From an uncultured Caulobacteraceae bacterium (GTDB lineage: Bacteria; Pseudomonadota; Alphaproteobacteria; Caulobacterales; TH1-2): 64,000 nucleotides of DNA. Position 1 is the stretch's first letter. Each line of letters begins with the position of its first letter. The stretch spans positions 35,078-99,077 of the forward strand of contig CALBST010000117.1 of assembly GCA_937967425.1 (NCBI GenBank). The letters run 5' to 3'. The position numbers were made by a program, and so were the translations under genes. The notes beneath the pieces are model-generated. The model made no database searches. It saw only the letters and a program-made list of their open reading frames with translations, and was not told the DNA's origin. This document shows, in pieces, positions 17,707 through 26,075 of the stretch.

Positions 17707-18332
17707 TGAACGACGATGCGTTCGGCGCTCTGCGTGCGGCGTATCGCGACTATTCTACTTCGTATCGGGGAAAGCGGCGTTCGGCCGACGTTGAGATTTG
17801 GACCGGATCGATAACGCTCGACTGGCTCGCTCGGCTGCAGCCGCTCAGTGTCGATATCCTCGATATCGGTTGCGGCGGCGGCTGGCTTGCGGGACGCCTC
17901 ACAGCCTATGGGCCCGTAAGCGGAATCGATGATGGCGATGTTGGACGCTCGCTTGGGATTCGCGCGCTCGCGCGAGGCGAGTATCACGCGGGCGACAAGA
18001 ACGATCGCTTGCTGCCTCGGTACGTAACAGGTGGCGCCCCCTCACCTCGCAGCAAAGATGGTTTCAGCGTCGCGCTGGCACTCAATGCGCCCACATTACC
18101 TAGCGATTTTTTCCGCTTCTGCGCGAGCATCGCCGACATACTTGCTCACGGCGGCTGGTTCGTATGGAGTCCCCCGACACATCAGGCCTTCAACGAAACC
18201 GAGGATTGGGGCGCGGTGCTCGGCGCGAACTTCCAGCTTATAGACAAAGCTGTCATGCCTTCGTTGCTTGGCGATGCGGCATCCGATCCAGCTGCTGCGC
18301 TTATCTTGCTGGCGCAAAAGCAATCGCACTGA
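17706..18332 (+). CDS. SAM-dependent methyltransferase (third in window)
   Basis: A 208-aa class I methyltransferase with the SAM motif ILDIGCGGGWLAG (about 49-61), followed by SGIDDGDVG and ALNAPTLPSDFF. It is only distantly like the two paralogues at 7948 and 45456. Its ATG overlaps the DUF2231 stop, so it belongs to the copper transcript at least physically. The substrate is unknown. Confidence 0.7.
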   Translation: MNDDAFGALRAAYRDYSTSYRGKRRSADVEIWTGSITLDWLARLQPLSVDILDIGCGGGWLAGRLTAYGPVSGIDDGDVGRSLGIRALARGEYHAGDKNDRLLPRYVTGGAPSPRSKDGFSVALALNAPTLPSDFFRFCASIADILAHGGWFVWSPPTHQAFNETEDWGAVLGANFQLIDKAVMPSLLGDAASDPAAALILLAQKQSH

Positions 18333-18569
18333 GCAATCCTCCCTCAACGGGCTGCGATAACACATCGACGCAACGGCGGGTCTGGATCGGCGTGTCTGAT
18401 GACGATTGCGTTCTTAAACGAGGGGAGAAGCTGGCGTGCCAACAGCCGATGACCTCACCGCCAGCGATAACGGCGGCAGCGTTGGGGCCGACGCGTTTGG
18501 GCGGCTTGTCGCGTTATTCTCATCTGGTGTTGGTTGCAGATTCACAAGCTCGCGCGGCGGCGCAAAAGC

Positions 18570-20093
18570 ATGAGCAGCGGAGATCCGATTTTTGAGGCAA
18601 AGCATGCGTCGATGCAAACCCATGCCGTCAATGGCGCCCTCGCTATCGGCATCGCGCAATGCTTGAAGCTGCCGTTTCAAGCGGCGTCACTTCTCATTTT
18701 GCCCCGTCTGTTGCAGCCGATCGATTATGGCGTCTACGCCATGATCGACCCGCTCGTTTCGATTTCGGCGCTCATCCTCAATTTCGGCATAGGCCAAGCC
18801 CTAATCCAGGCGCCCTCGCTTCGGCGCGACCAAGTGAGCGGGCTCTTCTGGATCACGGCTTTAGCTGGCTGTGCCGCCGCAGCGCTCATGCTTGGTGCGT
18901 CTCCGCTCGTTTCTGACTTTTACAATGACCCGCGCGCGGGCGCAGTTGCGGCGGTGTCATCGCTCTTCTTGATCCTGACCGGCCTCACCAATGTCCACGA
19001 AGCGCTGCTCAACCGGCAAATGAAATTTGGCTGGGTCGCAATGATCGGCGCTTTGGGCATGGCGCTTGGCTTTGGTGCGAGCTTGATCGCGGCGCTCTTG
19101 GGCGCGGGCTATTGGGCGCTTGTCCTGGGATTTGGCGTTCAACAATTGGTCAGTCTTCTTGGGGTGTGGCTGGGCGTCGGCTGGATCCCTCGCGAAGCGC
19201 CCTCGTTCCGGGGTCTCTTTCACTTCTATAAGTTTGGCGCCGCCATCATGGTCGCGGAGGGCGCAACGGTGATGGCGCGCGAGGCCGACAGCGTTCTCAT
19301 TGGCCGATACGTCGGCGGCGCGCAGCTTGGCTTCTACGATCGCGGCAACAAGCTTGCGATTATCCCGATCCAACGCATCAACACCTTGCTGCAGCAATTG
19401 CTGTTGCCTATCCTCTCAAGGCTCAACGACGACGGTGAACGCTACCGCTACGCATATCTTCGCGTCATTCGTCAGCTCATGTTGTTCCTGACACCCGGCG
19501 TTGTCGCGGTCGGCGCCACCGCGCCGGTGCTCGTGCCGTTTGTTCTTGGCGCCCAATGGGCGCCGGCCGCGCCGATCTTTGCTTGGCTCACCCTTGCGGC
19601 GCTGCACCGCCCCGTCAGCATGTCGATGGACCTTTTGTTCATCAGCCAAGCGCGGATGCGCGATTACTTGGCCTGGAGCGCCTTCAGCACGCTCACCAGC
19701 GTCACTGCGTTCGTGGTGGGACTGCGCTGGGGAGCGGTTGGTGTCGCGGCCGCATTCGCGCTGAGCGATCTCTTTGTGCGCATGCCCGCGCTTTGGTGGT
19801 GGGCCACACGGCGCGGCCCGATCCGGTTGAGCGATCTTTATCTCACCGCCGCCCCCTTTGCGGCGGGCGCCGCAACAGCATTTGCCGCGCTCAATTTTGT
19901 GCAGCGTTTGACGTTTACGAACGACTTCACGCAGCTCGTTGTCAGCCTGATCCTCGCTTACGCGATCTCATGGAGTACGATTGTCTTGTTCAGACGCGGC
20001 CGCGCCGCGCTGAGCGACACCGTGGGTCTTGTCGGGACCGAACTTCCCCGTCTGCTGCGTCGGCAAAGCTCCGAACCCACAGGGCGGCGCTGA
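18570..20093 (+). CDS. MOP-superfamily polysaccharide flippase (Wzx/MATE-like)
   Basis: About 507 aa with 12-14 membrane helices and the typical start LPFQAASLLILPRLLQPIDYGVYAMIDPLVSISALILNFGIGQALIQ. A long central cytosolic loop includes VAEGATVMAREADSVLIGRYVGGAQLGFYDRGNKLAIIPIQRINTLL, which matches WzxC/capsule-type transporters that flip lipid-linked oligosaccharides. The start is uncertain: 18570 (MSSGDP) or 18612 (MQTHAV), both with weak ribosome sites. Other polysaccharide genes in the window are the pyruvyl transferase at 6287 and possibly the methyltransferases. Confidence 0.88.
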   Translation: MSSGDPIFEAKHASMQTHAVNGALAIGIAQCLKLPFQAASLLILPRLLQPIDYGVYAMIDPLVSISALILNFGIGQALIQAPSLRRDQVSGLFWITALAGCAAAALMLGASPLVSDFYNDPRAGAVAAVSSLFLILTGLTNVHEALLNRQMKFGWVAMIGALGMALGFGASLIAALLGAGYWALVLGFGVQQLVSLLGVWLGVGWIPREAPSFRGLFHFYKFGAAIMVAEGATVMAREADSVLIGRYVGGAQLGFYDRGNKLAIIPIQRINTLLQQLLLPILSRLNDDGERYRYAYLRVIRQLMLFLTPGVVAVGATAPVLVPFVLGAQWAPAAPIFAWLTLAALHRPVSMSMDLLFISQARMRDYLAWSAFSTLTSVTAFVVGLRWGAVGVAAAFALSDLFVRMPALWWWATRRGPIRLSDLYLTAAPFAAGAATAFAALNFVQRLTFTNDFTQLVVSLILAYAISWSTIVLFRRGRAALSDTVGLVGTELPRLLRRQSSEPTGRR

Positions 20094-20190
20094 TTTTTGA
20101 TCAAGCGCGTAAGTGAGGCCAAATCCGCAGGAGACGCTCTACTCTCAGCGGTGCAATGTATGCACGAGCAGCGACACTCAATGAGGTGGA

Positions 20191-20262
20191 GGCCGCCCAG
20201 GTGATTCGAACACCCGACCTTCGCATTACAGCTGCGCTGCTCTACCACTGAGCTAGGGCGGC
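20191..20262 (-). tRNA. tRNA-Thr (anticodon TGT), atypical anticodon loop
   Basis: The minus strand folds as a tRNA: acceptor GCCGCCC/GGGCGGC, D arm GCTC-AGTGGTA-GAGC, anticodon arm GCGCA-GCTGTAA-TGCGA, T arm GGGTG-TTCGAAT-CACCT. The anticodon is TGT (Thr). The base before the anticodon is C rather than the near-universal T33, and 27-43 is a G-A mismatch. No CCA directly follows the discriminator base. It may be a functional variant or a decaying copy. Confidence 0.75.
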
Positions 20263-20468
20263 CCCATCGAACTGAACATGCATTGCGTCGCACACGGCCA
20301 CAAGCATGGCCGTCCGACATTCCGAGTTTTGAATCTTGTCCCAAGATTCTTTCGCCGTCGCGCTGCGGGATTTCCAAGATCGATGCGTATAGCTTTATAG
20401 ACAATTGTCGCGACGAGGTCGTGCGGGCCGTGACGCGCGCGGCTCTTTGAACGGATTGGGCGCACGTG

Positions 20469-21658
20469 ATGCGATACGCCTTATGGGGCGCTGCTCTCGC
20501 TGCGACCGCATTGTTATTACTGCTGGCTTGGCTCTTTACCCTGGGCCCGTACCGCAGTGTGCGACTAGATCGGCCTGTCTTGAGCAGCAACGCACCTTCA
20601 GCGCTTGCGCGAGGGCACGGCGAACCTGTCTTGACCGGCGAAGCGTGGCGGCAGAGGCGCGTCGAAATTCTGGGCGCGTTGCAGTCAGAGGTGTAATGCC
20701 AGCGGACGCGCCTGCGATGGTTGTGCAACGGCGCATGATTTCAGCGGTTGACGCCGGCGGCATTGAAGGCGTCGAGCAGATCGAGATCGAGGTTGCAGGA
20801 CGCGCACGTTTCAATCTCGTTTTGGTGTTGCCGCGGCGCGAGACGCCGGCGCCCGTCATTGTCATGCAAAACTTCTGCGGCAACCAAGCTGCGTTCCCAG
20901 GCCGCCCTGCAGCGATTGACGCACCACTTCTCTACTACCCATTCCCCTGCCGGTACGGCGTGTTCGACCCCTTCCATCGCGCCGTGTTCGGCGAATGGAT
21001 GCTAGGGCCGCCGTTTCAGAGCCTTGCTGAGCGGGGCTATGCGGTCGCGATATTTTATGGCGGCGATGTCGTCCCGGATCATCCACCAGACGCCCAGCCT
21101 GCGCTTGCCTCGCTTGGCGCGGAAGGTGCGATCGCCGCCTGGGCCTGGGTCCATGCCCGTGTCATCGACGTTTTGGAAGCCGACCAGCGCTTGGACCAAG
21201 ACCGCATAATTGCGTGGGGACAATCGCGTTTCGGCAAAGTGGCTTTGCTTGCAGGCGCTACCGACCCAAGGATTGACGCGGTTCTGGCGTTTCAATCCGG
21301 CCGCGGCGGCGATGCGCTCACATCGCATCGCAGCGGCGAGAGCGTGACCGCGATCACGCGCGGCTATCCGCATTGGTTTTCTCGCCGCTTCAGCGCCTAT
21401 GCCACGTCGCCACCGCCTGTAGATCAACACGAACTCCTTGCGCTCATCGCACCTCGCCCGCTTCTCCTGGCCCACACAAGAAGAGATAGCTGGGCTGATC
21501 CCGGCGGCGCCTATCAAGCAGCCGCGGGCGCGCGCCCGGTGTTCGATCTTTTGGGCGCGCCGGCGCCGCGCTTTGTGTTCCGCGACGGCGTCCATGGCAT
21601 AACCGACGAGGACTGGCGGGTGACCTTTGCATTCTTGGACGAACACTTGCTCCGGTAG
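20469..21658 (+). pseudogene. CE15-like (glucuronoyl esterase-type) alpha/beta hydrolase, frameshifted
   Basis: The first frame (20469-20696) gives a signal anchor and TGEAWRQRRVEILGALQSEV, then TAA. The rest of the enzyme continues in another frame from the overlapping ATG (20696, sequence TAATG): MPADAPAMVVQRRM to FAFLDEHLLR. The nucleophile motif is GQSRFGK with downstream DGVHGITDEDW holding the probable catalytic His, as in CE15 esterases. Family members read EVYGxxP at the junction, so a deletion of about 4 or 7 bases after GTGTA would explain the break. Termination-reinitiation at TAATG could still give two polypeptides. Substrate, if active, would be glucuronoyl esters of plant polymer. 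Confidence 0.75.
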
Positions 21659-21662
21659 ATCG

Positions 21663-22127
21663 TTAGTCGCGGCGATCTAGCATCTGCTTCATAGTTTCGA
21701 TCTCTTGGCGCTGACTGGAAACGATGCCCGCGCACAATTGACGGATTTCTTCGTCGGTGATCGACGCCTGCTGACACATGAGAATAGCGCCCGAATGGTG
21801 GGGAATCATCGAGCGCAAGAACTCGTCATCCCCAATCGCGGCCTGATCTCTTATCGCCCAGAAAGCGCCAAGCAAAACGAGAGCGCTGCCCCCTAGAATG
21901 AGCATGTTGGTTCGTTTGTTCGGATACATCGAAGACATCAGGACGATTTCAATCGCAACCATTGGCGCGGCCATCAAAGCGGCCATGTAGGCCTGGTTGA
22001 GATTGGGATAAACGCTCGAGAAACGGTCAACCATTGCGTACATCAAGCTGTACATAGCGATGAAGGAAAGACCCGCCATCCACGCCAAACGCGGATAAGG
22101 GTTGTGCTTGTCATGTTGCATAGTCAT
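21663..22127 (-). CDS. Membrane protein with DUF305 domain
   Basis: About 154 aa: three membrane helices in the first 90 residues, then a DUF305 segment FLRSMIPHHSGAILMCQQASITDEEIRQLCAGIVSSQRQEIETMKQML. The MIPHHxxAIxM motif binds metal in this ferritin-like domain. Start ATG at 22127 is chosen for AAGAAAGAG upstream; GTG at 22133 is possible. The gene is convergent with the broken esterase. DUF305 proteins are frequent in copper-resistance islands. Confidence 0.85.
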   Translation of the reverse strand: MTMQHDKHNPYPRLAWMAGLSFIAMYSLMYAMVDRFSSVYPNLNQAYMAALMAAPMVAIEIVLMSSMYPNKRTNMLILGGSALVLLGAFWAIRDQAAIGDDEFLRSMIPHHSGAILMCQQASITDEEIRQLCAGIVSSQRQEIETMKQMLDRRD

Positions 22128-22379
22128 GGCCACTCTTTCTTCAACTAACTCATGTTAATTCGCGCGTGACAGCCTATCGCGAAACAGCGCACTGCGCGCG
22201 ACCGTTCCCGAAACATCGCTATTTGGGCGCTCATGCGTGATCGGCGAATGCGCTGCGTATAAGAAAGATGTGCGTAAGGTCGCTCGTTCAAAAAGCCCGA
22301 TTTAAAAAGGCTTTTGGCGACATTGCGCGGAACGAGATGCGTTTATCCCCGTTGATCAGAGTTCGAGGGGGAACCTCCA

Positions 22380-23786
22380 ATGCGCATTCATCTCATATTC
22401 TCGGCCGCCGTTTTCATACTCTTCGCGCCCACGGCCGCCGCACAGCATCAAAGCCATACACCGGCGACTACGCAGTCAAGCGCACCTGCAGCGACCGCAG
22501 CAGAAACCGAAGCTCCTCCTCCGCAACCGACTGAACCCCTGCCGCCGAGCGAAACGCCCGCCACTAATTCCGTAACAGAGCCCATGCTGACGCCAATGCC
22601 GAGCGACATGTCGGCAATGGATCATCAGATGAGCAGCATGCAAGGCGTGCTCGGCCCCTATCCCATGTCGCGTGAAGCCTCAGGCACGTCTTGGCAGCCC
22701 GACACGAGCGAGCACATGGGTCAAATGTTTGAACGCGGCGAGTGGACGTTGATGGGCCATGTCATGCTGAACGGCGTCTACGATTGGCAGGACGGGCCAC
22801 GCGGCGATGAGAAGGCATTCGTGTCGGGAATGCTGATGGGATCGGCGCGACGTGACGTAGGCGCTAACGGTCGGCTCAATCTACGCGTCATGCTTTCTCC
22901 CGATCCCTTCATGGGCCGCGATGGCTATCCTCTCCTGCTCGCGTCCGGAGAAACGGCTGATGGCGTTACGCCTCTTGTCGACCGCCAACACCCACATGAA
23001 TTGTTTATGGAGCTCTCGGGCTCCTATTCCTATCGTCTATCGGCTCGCGACAGCGCATTCGTCTATCTGGGCTATCCAGGCGAACCAGCGTTCGGCCCGC
23101 CCGCGTTCATGCATCGGTTGTCGGCCCTCGATAGCCCCGAAGCCCCGATCACCCATCATTGGTTCGATTCCACCCACATTACGTTCGGCGTGCTGACAGC
23201 GGGATATACGCGTGGCGATTGGCGCATTGAGGCGTCCCAATTCACGGGTCGTGAACCTGACGAGGACCGCTACGACTTCGATGAACCGCAATTCGACTCG
23301 ACATCGGTGCGCCTCAGCTGGAATCCGACTGAACGGCTAGCGTTGCAAGCGTCTTGGGCGGATCTCGAAAGCCCCGAACAACTAGAGCCCGAGATCGACG
23401 AAACCCGTTGGTCGTTCAGCGCCATCTATACCATGCCGCTCGGAGAAGAGAGCTGGTGGTCCACAACGGTCGCTTACGGCGCGAAGGACCCGACGGACGA
23501 GAACGCTCTGACAGGTCTCGCGATCGAGACCGCGTATCGACCCAATCGCGATTGGACTTTTTTCGGACGCGCAGAACAAGTGGAATCGCATGATCTCGCA
23601 CCCGGGGAAGTCTATACCGTCGCCAAGGCTTCCCTCGGCGCGCTTCGCGATTTTCGGATCCGCGACAATGTCACCGTCGGTGTCGGCGCGCTCTACAGCC
23701 ACAACTTCGTTCCGGATGAATTGGAGCCTTCCTATGACGGCGACCAGGACGGCGCCATGGCCTTCGTGAGGCTTCGGATCGGTTAG
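22380..23786 (+). CDS. Outer-membrane beta-barrel protein with Met-rich N-terminus
   Basis: 468 aa with a signal peptide (to about residue 22), then a Pro/Thr-rich and Met/His-rich linker (MLTPMPSDMSAMDHQMSSMQG), then alternating strands of a predicted barrel (GEWTLMGHVMLNGVYDW, WRIEASQFTGREPDEDRYDFD, MAFVRLRIG). Related proteins occur beside DUF305 and Csp genes in copper loci, but I know no assigned function. It lies upstream of the copper-storage gene on the same strand and may form an operon with it and the DUF305 lipoprotein. A role in copper passage across the outer membrane is a guess. Confidence 0.7.
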   Translation: MRIHLIFSAAVFILFAPTAAAQHQSHTPATTQSSAPAATAAETEAPPPQPTEPLPPSETPATNSVTEPMLTPMPSDMSAMDHQMSSMQGVLGPYPMSREASGTSWQPDTSEHMGQMFERGEWTLMGHVMLNGVYDWQDGPRGDEKAFVSGMLMGSARRDVGANGRLNLRVMLSPDPFMGRDGYPLLLASGETADGVTPLVDRQHPHELFMELSGSYSYRLSARDSAFVYLGYPGEPAFGPPAFMHRLSALDSPEAPITHHWFDSTHITFGVLTAGYTRGDWRIEASQFTGREPDEDRYDFDEPQFDSTSVRLSWNPTERLALQASWADLESPEQLEPEIDETRWSFSAIYTMPLGEESWWSTTVAYGAKDPTDENALTGLAIETAYRPNRDWTFFGRAEQVESHDLAPGEVYTVAKASLGALRDFRIRDNVTVGVGALYSHNFVPDELEPSYDGDQDGAMAFVRLRIG

Positions 23787-23820
23787 CAACATGTGGGGGG
23801 CCAACACCAGGAGAATTTTT

Positions 23821-24231
23821 ATGCATGCCCAGGAGATGATTTCATCCCACCCGCAGGTCAGCGCACCGAGCAACGACGCACTCATACGCTGTATCGAAGA
23901 ATGTTTTGATTGCGCCCAATCGTGTACGGCTTGCGCCGACGCGTGCCTCGGCGAAGACATGGTGCTGCAATTGCGCCAGTGCATCCGCCTCAATCTCGAC
24001 TGCGCCGACATTTGCGAGGCGACTGGGCGACTTGCCTCGCGGCGAACCGGAACCAACGAGAGCGTCCCTATAGCCGCGCTAAATGCGTGCGAAGAGGCAT
24101 GCGCGCGCTGTGCCGACGAGTGCGAGCGCCACGCAAAGCATATGGAGCATTGCGCGATCTGCGCTGAATCATGCCGGCGCTGCGAGGCTGCGTGCAAGAG
24201 CGCCGCTGGTTCGATCGCCGCGCAGCACTGA
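23821..24231 (+). CDS. Cysteine-rich four-helix copper-storage protein, Csp3-like
   Basis: 136 aa with about 18 cysteines in CxxxC spacing along four helices: IRCIEECFDCAQSCTACADAC, RQCIRLNLDCADIC, NACEEACARCADEC and HCAICAESCRRCEAAC. This is the DUF326/Csp pattern, in which Cys line the inside of a helical bundle that stores many Cu+ ions. No signal peptide is present, so it is probably cytosolic like Csp3 rather than periplasmic Csp1. Start at 23821 is supported by AGGAGA. It sits between the outer-membrane protein and the DUF305 lipoprotein. Confidence 0.9.
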   Translation: MHAQEMISSHPQVSAPSNDALIRCIEECFDCAQSCTACADACLGEDMVLQLRQCIRLNLDCADICEATGRLASRRTGTNESVPIAALNACEEACARCADECERHAKHMEHCAICAESCRRCEAACKSAAGSIAAQH

Positions 24232-24271
24232 GACGCGTCGCCCCATAGTTTAAGTCACAGGAGCATCCGAA

Positions 24272-24889
24272 ATGCGAATTCTTTCAACTACAGCGGCGTT
24301 CGCCATCATGGCGAGCTTGCTTGCAGGCTGCGGCGGCCAGGACACAGGTCAGTCGATGGCGCAAGGCGAAAATCAGCAAGCCAGCCAACAGAGCGCAAGC
24401 GACATCTACATGCCTGCCGAGACCGCAATGAACGAGCGCATGGCCGCCGCGGAGGGCGCGAGCGCTGCCGACACCTGGATGCTCAAGATGATTGAGCATC
24501 ACCGCGGCGCCATCTCCCTCAGCGAACTCTTATTGTCTCAACCCAATGTGGAGCCAGCCGTAGCCGAGCGGGCCCGTATGACCGCTGCAGATCAACAGCG
24601 CGACGTGGCTGAGCTTCAGAGCATGCTCCAAGGCGTGCAAGGTACGGGTAGTCCCGACGCCTACATGGCGGCCGAGCAGCAAATGAGTCGGCAAATGATG
24701 GCAGCCAGGGGGGCGAATGTCTCTGAAACCTGGTTGCGTAAAATGATTGAACATCACCGCGGCGCGGTCGCGATGGCCAACATCGCGGTGACCTCGGCCG
24801 GCAATGAAATGGTCATCGCCATGGCGCGCCAGACGATAGAAAAGCAGACTCGTGAAATCGAAGAGCTTCAGCGACTCTTGCCAAGTTGA
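24272..24889 (+). CDS. Lipoprotein with two DUF305 domains
   Basis: 205 aa with lipobox LLAGC. Two similar halves follow: MNERMAAAEGASAADTWMLKMIEHHRGAISLSELLL and MSRQMMAARGANVSETWLRKMIEHHRGAVAMANIAV. Each carries the MIEHHRGA metal motif, so this is an internal duplication of the DUF305 unit. It is probably anchored at the periplasmic face and co-transcribed with the Csp3-like gene. Metal binding is inferred from the histidine pairs. Confidence 0.85.
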   Translation: MRILSTTAAFAIMASLLAGCGGQDTGQSMAQGENQQASQQSASDIYMPAETAMNERMAAAEGASAADTWMLKMIEHHRGAISLSELLLSQPNVEPAVAERARMTAADQQRDVAELQSMLQGVQGTGSPDAYMAAEQQMSRQMMAARGANVSETWLRKMIEHHRGAVAMANIAVTSAGNEMVIAMARQTIEKQTREIEELQRLLPS

Positions 24890-24982
24890 CGCCCTAGCGG
24901 TGCAGACAATGCAAGAGCCGCTGTTTCTATCCGCTTGCTAATTGGGTGGCCGGCGCAGAAACGCCGGTCCCCACTGGCATTA

Positions 24983-25282
24983 TCAATCGTCGCAAGCACG
25001 CCCACTTAAGGCTTGCGCTGCAGCGTCGCAGCGCGCGCGAAGCGCCTCGTCTCCGGGCGCGGCGCGAAGCGCTTCGCGAAGTTCGCGACAGCGCTGCGCC
25101 AACTGGTTCTGACCACCGACTTGGCGGTATCGATGTCCAGCTTGACAGGGGTCGCGGGCAACCGCGGCGACCTGGGTGCGCGATGTAAAGCTGGCATGGT
25201 TTGGTTTGTGATGGGCAAACGCTGGCGATGCGACCAGCGCAAAGGCCCCGGCTAGAAGAAGCATACGCATAATGATCCTCAT
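24983..25282 (-). CDS. Small secreted protein of unknown family
   Basis: 99 aa with a strong signal peptide (MRIIMRMLLLAGAFALVASPAFA) and then HHKPNHASF, a basic middle and a Cys-containing C-terminus (CRELREALRAAPGDEALRARC). It is the most distal minus-strand gene after the cus operon, with about 70 bp between it and the next small gene. The signal peptide is convincing; the mature part is not recognised. Could be a periplasmic metal-related peptide. Confidence 0.5.
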   Translation of the reverse strand: MRIIMRMLLLAGAFALVASPAFAHHKPNHASFTSRTQVAAVARDPCQAGHRYRQVGGQNQLAQRCRELREALRAAPGDEALRARCDAAAQALSGRACDD

Positions 25283-25352
25283 GAATATGTGTGATTGACG
25301 TGTGTGCGCTCCAACGCGAAGCCGCTGGGCGCCTTGCTTCCATTGGCCAACT

Positions 25353-25661
25353 TTATTTGCGGGGCACTGGAGGGTCTCGCGATCGATGAAAGCTATGGAG
25401 CGGTTCCGAGGGCGACGGTTCAGCCCGTAGATGCGGCGCCGAGCCAAGAGCGCGCGCTGTGCCTAATGGCGCAGCGGTTACGCTGCATGTGACGGTGCAG
25501 CACACGGCGCACATCTGTGCGCGCTCCCGACAAACCTCGCCGGCCACACCGTCCATTGACGCGCAAGGAGAACTCATATCTGCGCCAAAGGCGAGCGGTG
25601 GTCGCGGTGTCATCGTCGTCACGAAGACAAAGCTCAACAGCAGGAGCGCGAAAATCCGCAT
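25353..25661 (-). CDS. Small secreted Cys-rich protein (DUF2946-like)
   Basis: 102 aa: signal peptide (MRIFALLLLSFVFVTTMTP...), then CASMDGVAGEVCRERAQMCAVCCTVTCS, a compact cysteine cluster, and a basic tail. Small exported proteins of this kind flank copper and czc efflux operons, like the proteins at 32035 and 33851. Start at 25661 is the Met before the signal sequence. Probably co-transcribed with the cus genes. Function unknown; Cys-mediated metal binding is plausible. Confidence 0.55.
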   Translation of the reverse strand: MRIFALLLLSFVFVTTMTPRPPLAFGADMSSPCASMDGVAGEVCRERAQMCAVCCTVTCSVTAAPLGTARALGSAPHLRAEPSPSEPLHSFHRSRDPPVPRK

Positions 25662-25725
25662 CAGGGTTCGTCCACCCTCTACTGTTGATACGCGGCGTCC
25701 TGTTTTTCCCCGCATGCTTGGCGAG

Positions 25726-26073
25726 CTAGTTTTTGGTGACCGCCACCACCACGGTGTTCTCCGCAGCACTCTTCAGTTCAAACCGGACGCGATCACCAAC
25801 GGCGATGCCCTGCAGGATAGCTGGGTTTTCGGCGGTGAACTGCATCGTCATCGCCGGCCAGCTGATCGCTTCGATGGCGCCGTGATTGATGGTGATGGTG
25901 CCCGCGGCCGCATCGACCTGCGTCACCGTTCCGGTGCCGGTGATCGCTCCAGCAACGGCCGGCTCCGCCGCTCCGATGTTCATGCCCGGATCCGGCGTGG
26001 CGGGTGCTTGCGACGCTGGCGGCGAGCACGCCGCAACGAACAGCGCTATTGGCGCAATGAGTGATCGGAGCAT
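25726..26073 (-). CDS. cusF: CusF-like copper/silver-binding lipoprotein
   Basis: 115 aa with a lipobox (LFVAAC) and a CusF fold: GTGTVTQVDAAAGTITINHGAIEAISWPAMTMQF, then VGDRVRFELK. The NHG...SWPAMTM motif provides the His, Met and Trp that bind Cu+ or Ag+. It lies 2 bp after cusA on the same strand. CusF normally delivers metal to the CusB adaptor; a lipid anchor would place it at a membrane face. Confidence 0.92.
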   Translation of the reverse strand: MLRSLIAPIALFVAACSPPASQAPATPDPGMNIGAAEPAVAGAITGTGTVTQVDAAAGTITINHGAIEAISWPAMTMQFTAENPAILQGIAVGDRVRFELKSAAENTVVVAVTKN

Positions 26074-26075
26074 GG

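Noticed and set aside
24927..25343. Minus-strand 138-codon frame overlapping the small secreted protein
   Set aside because: A different frame in the same region (24983-25282) has a convincing signal peptide; this one is Arg/Ser noise.
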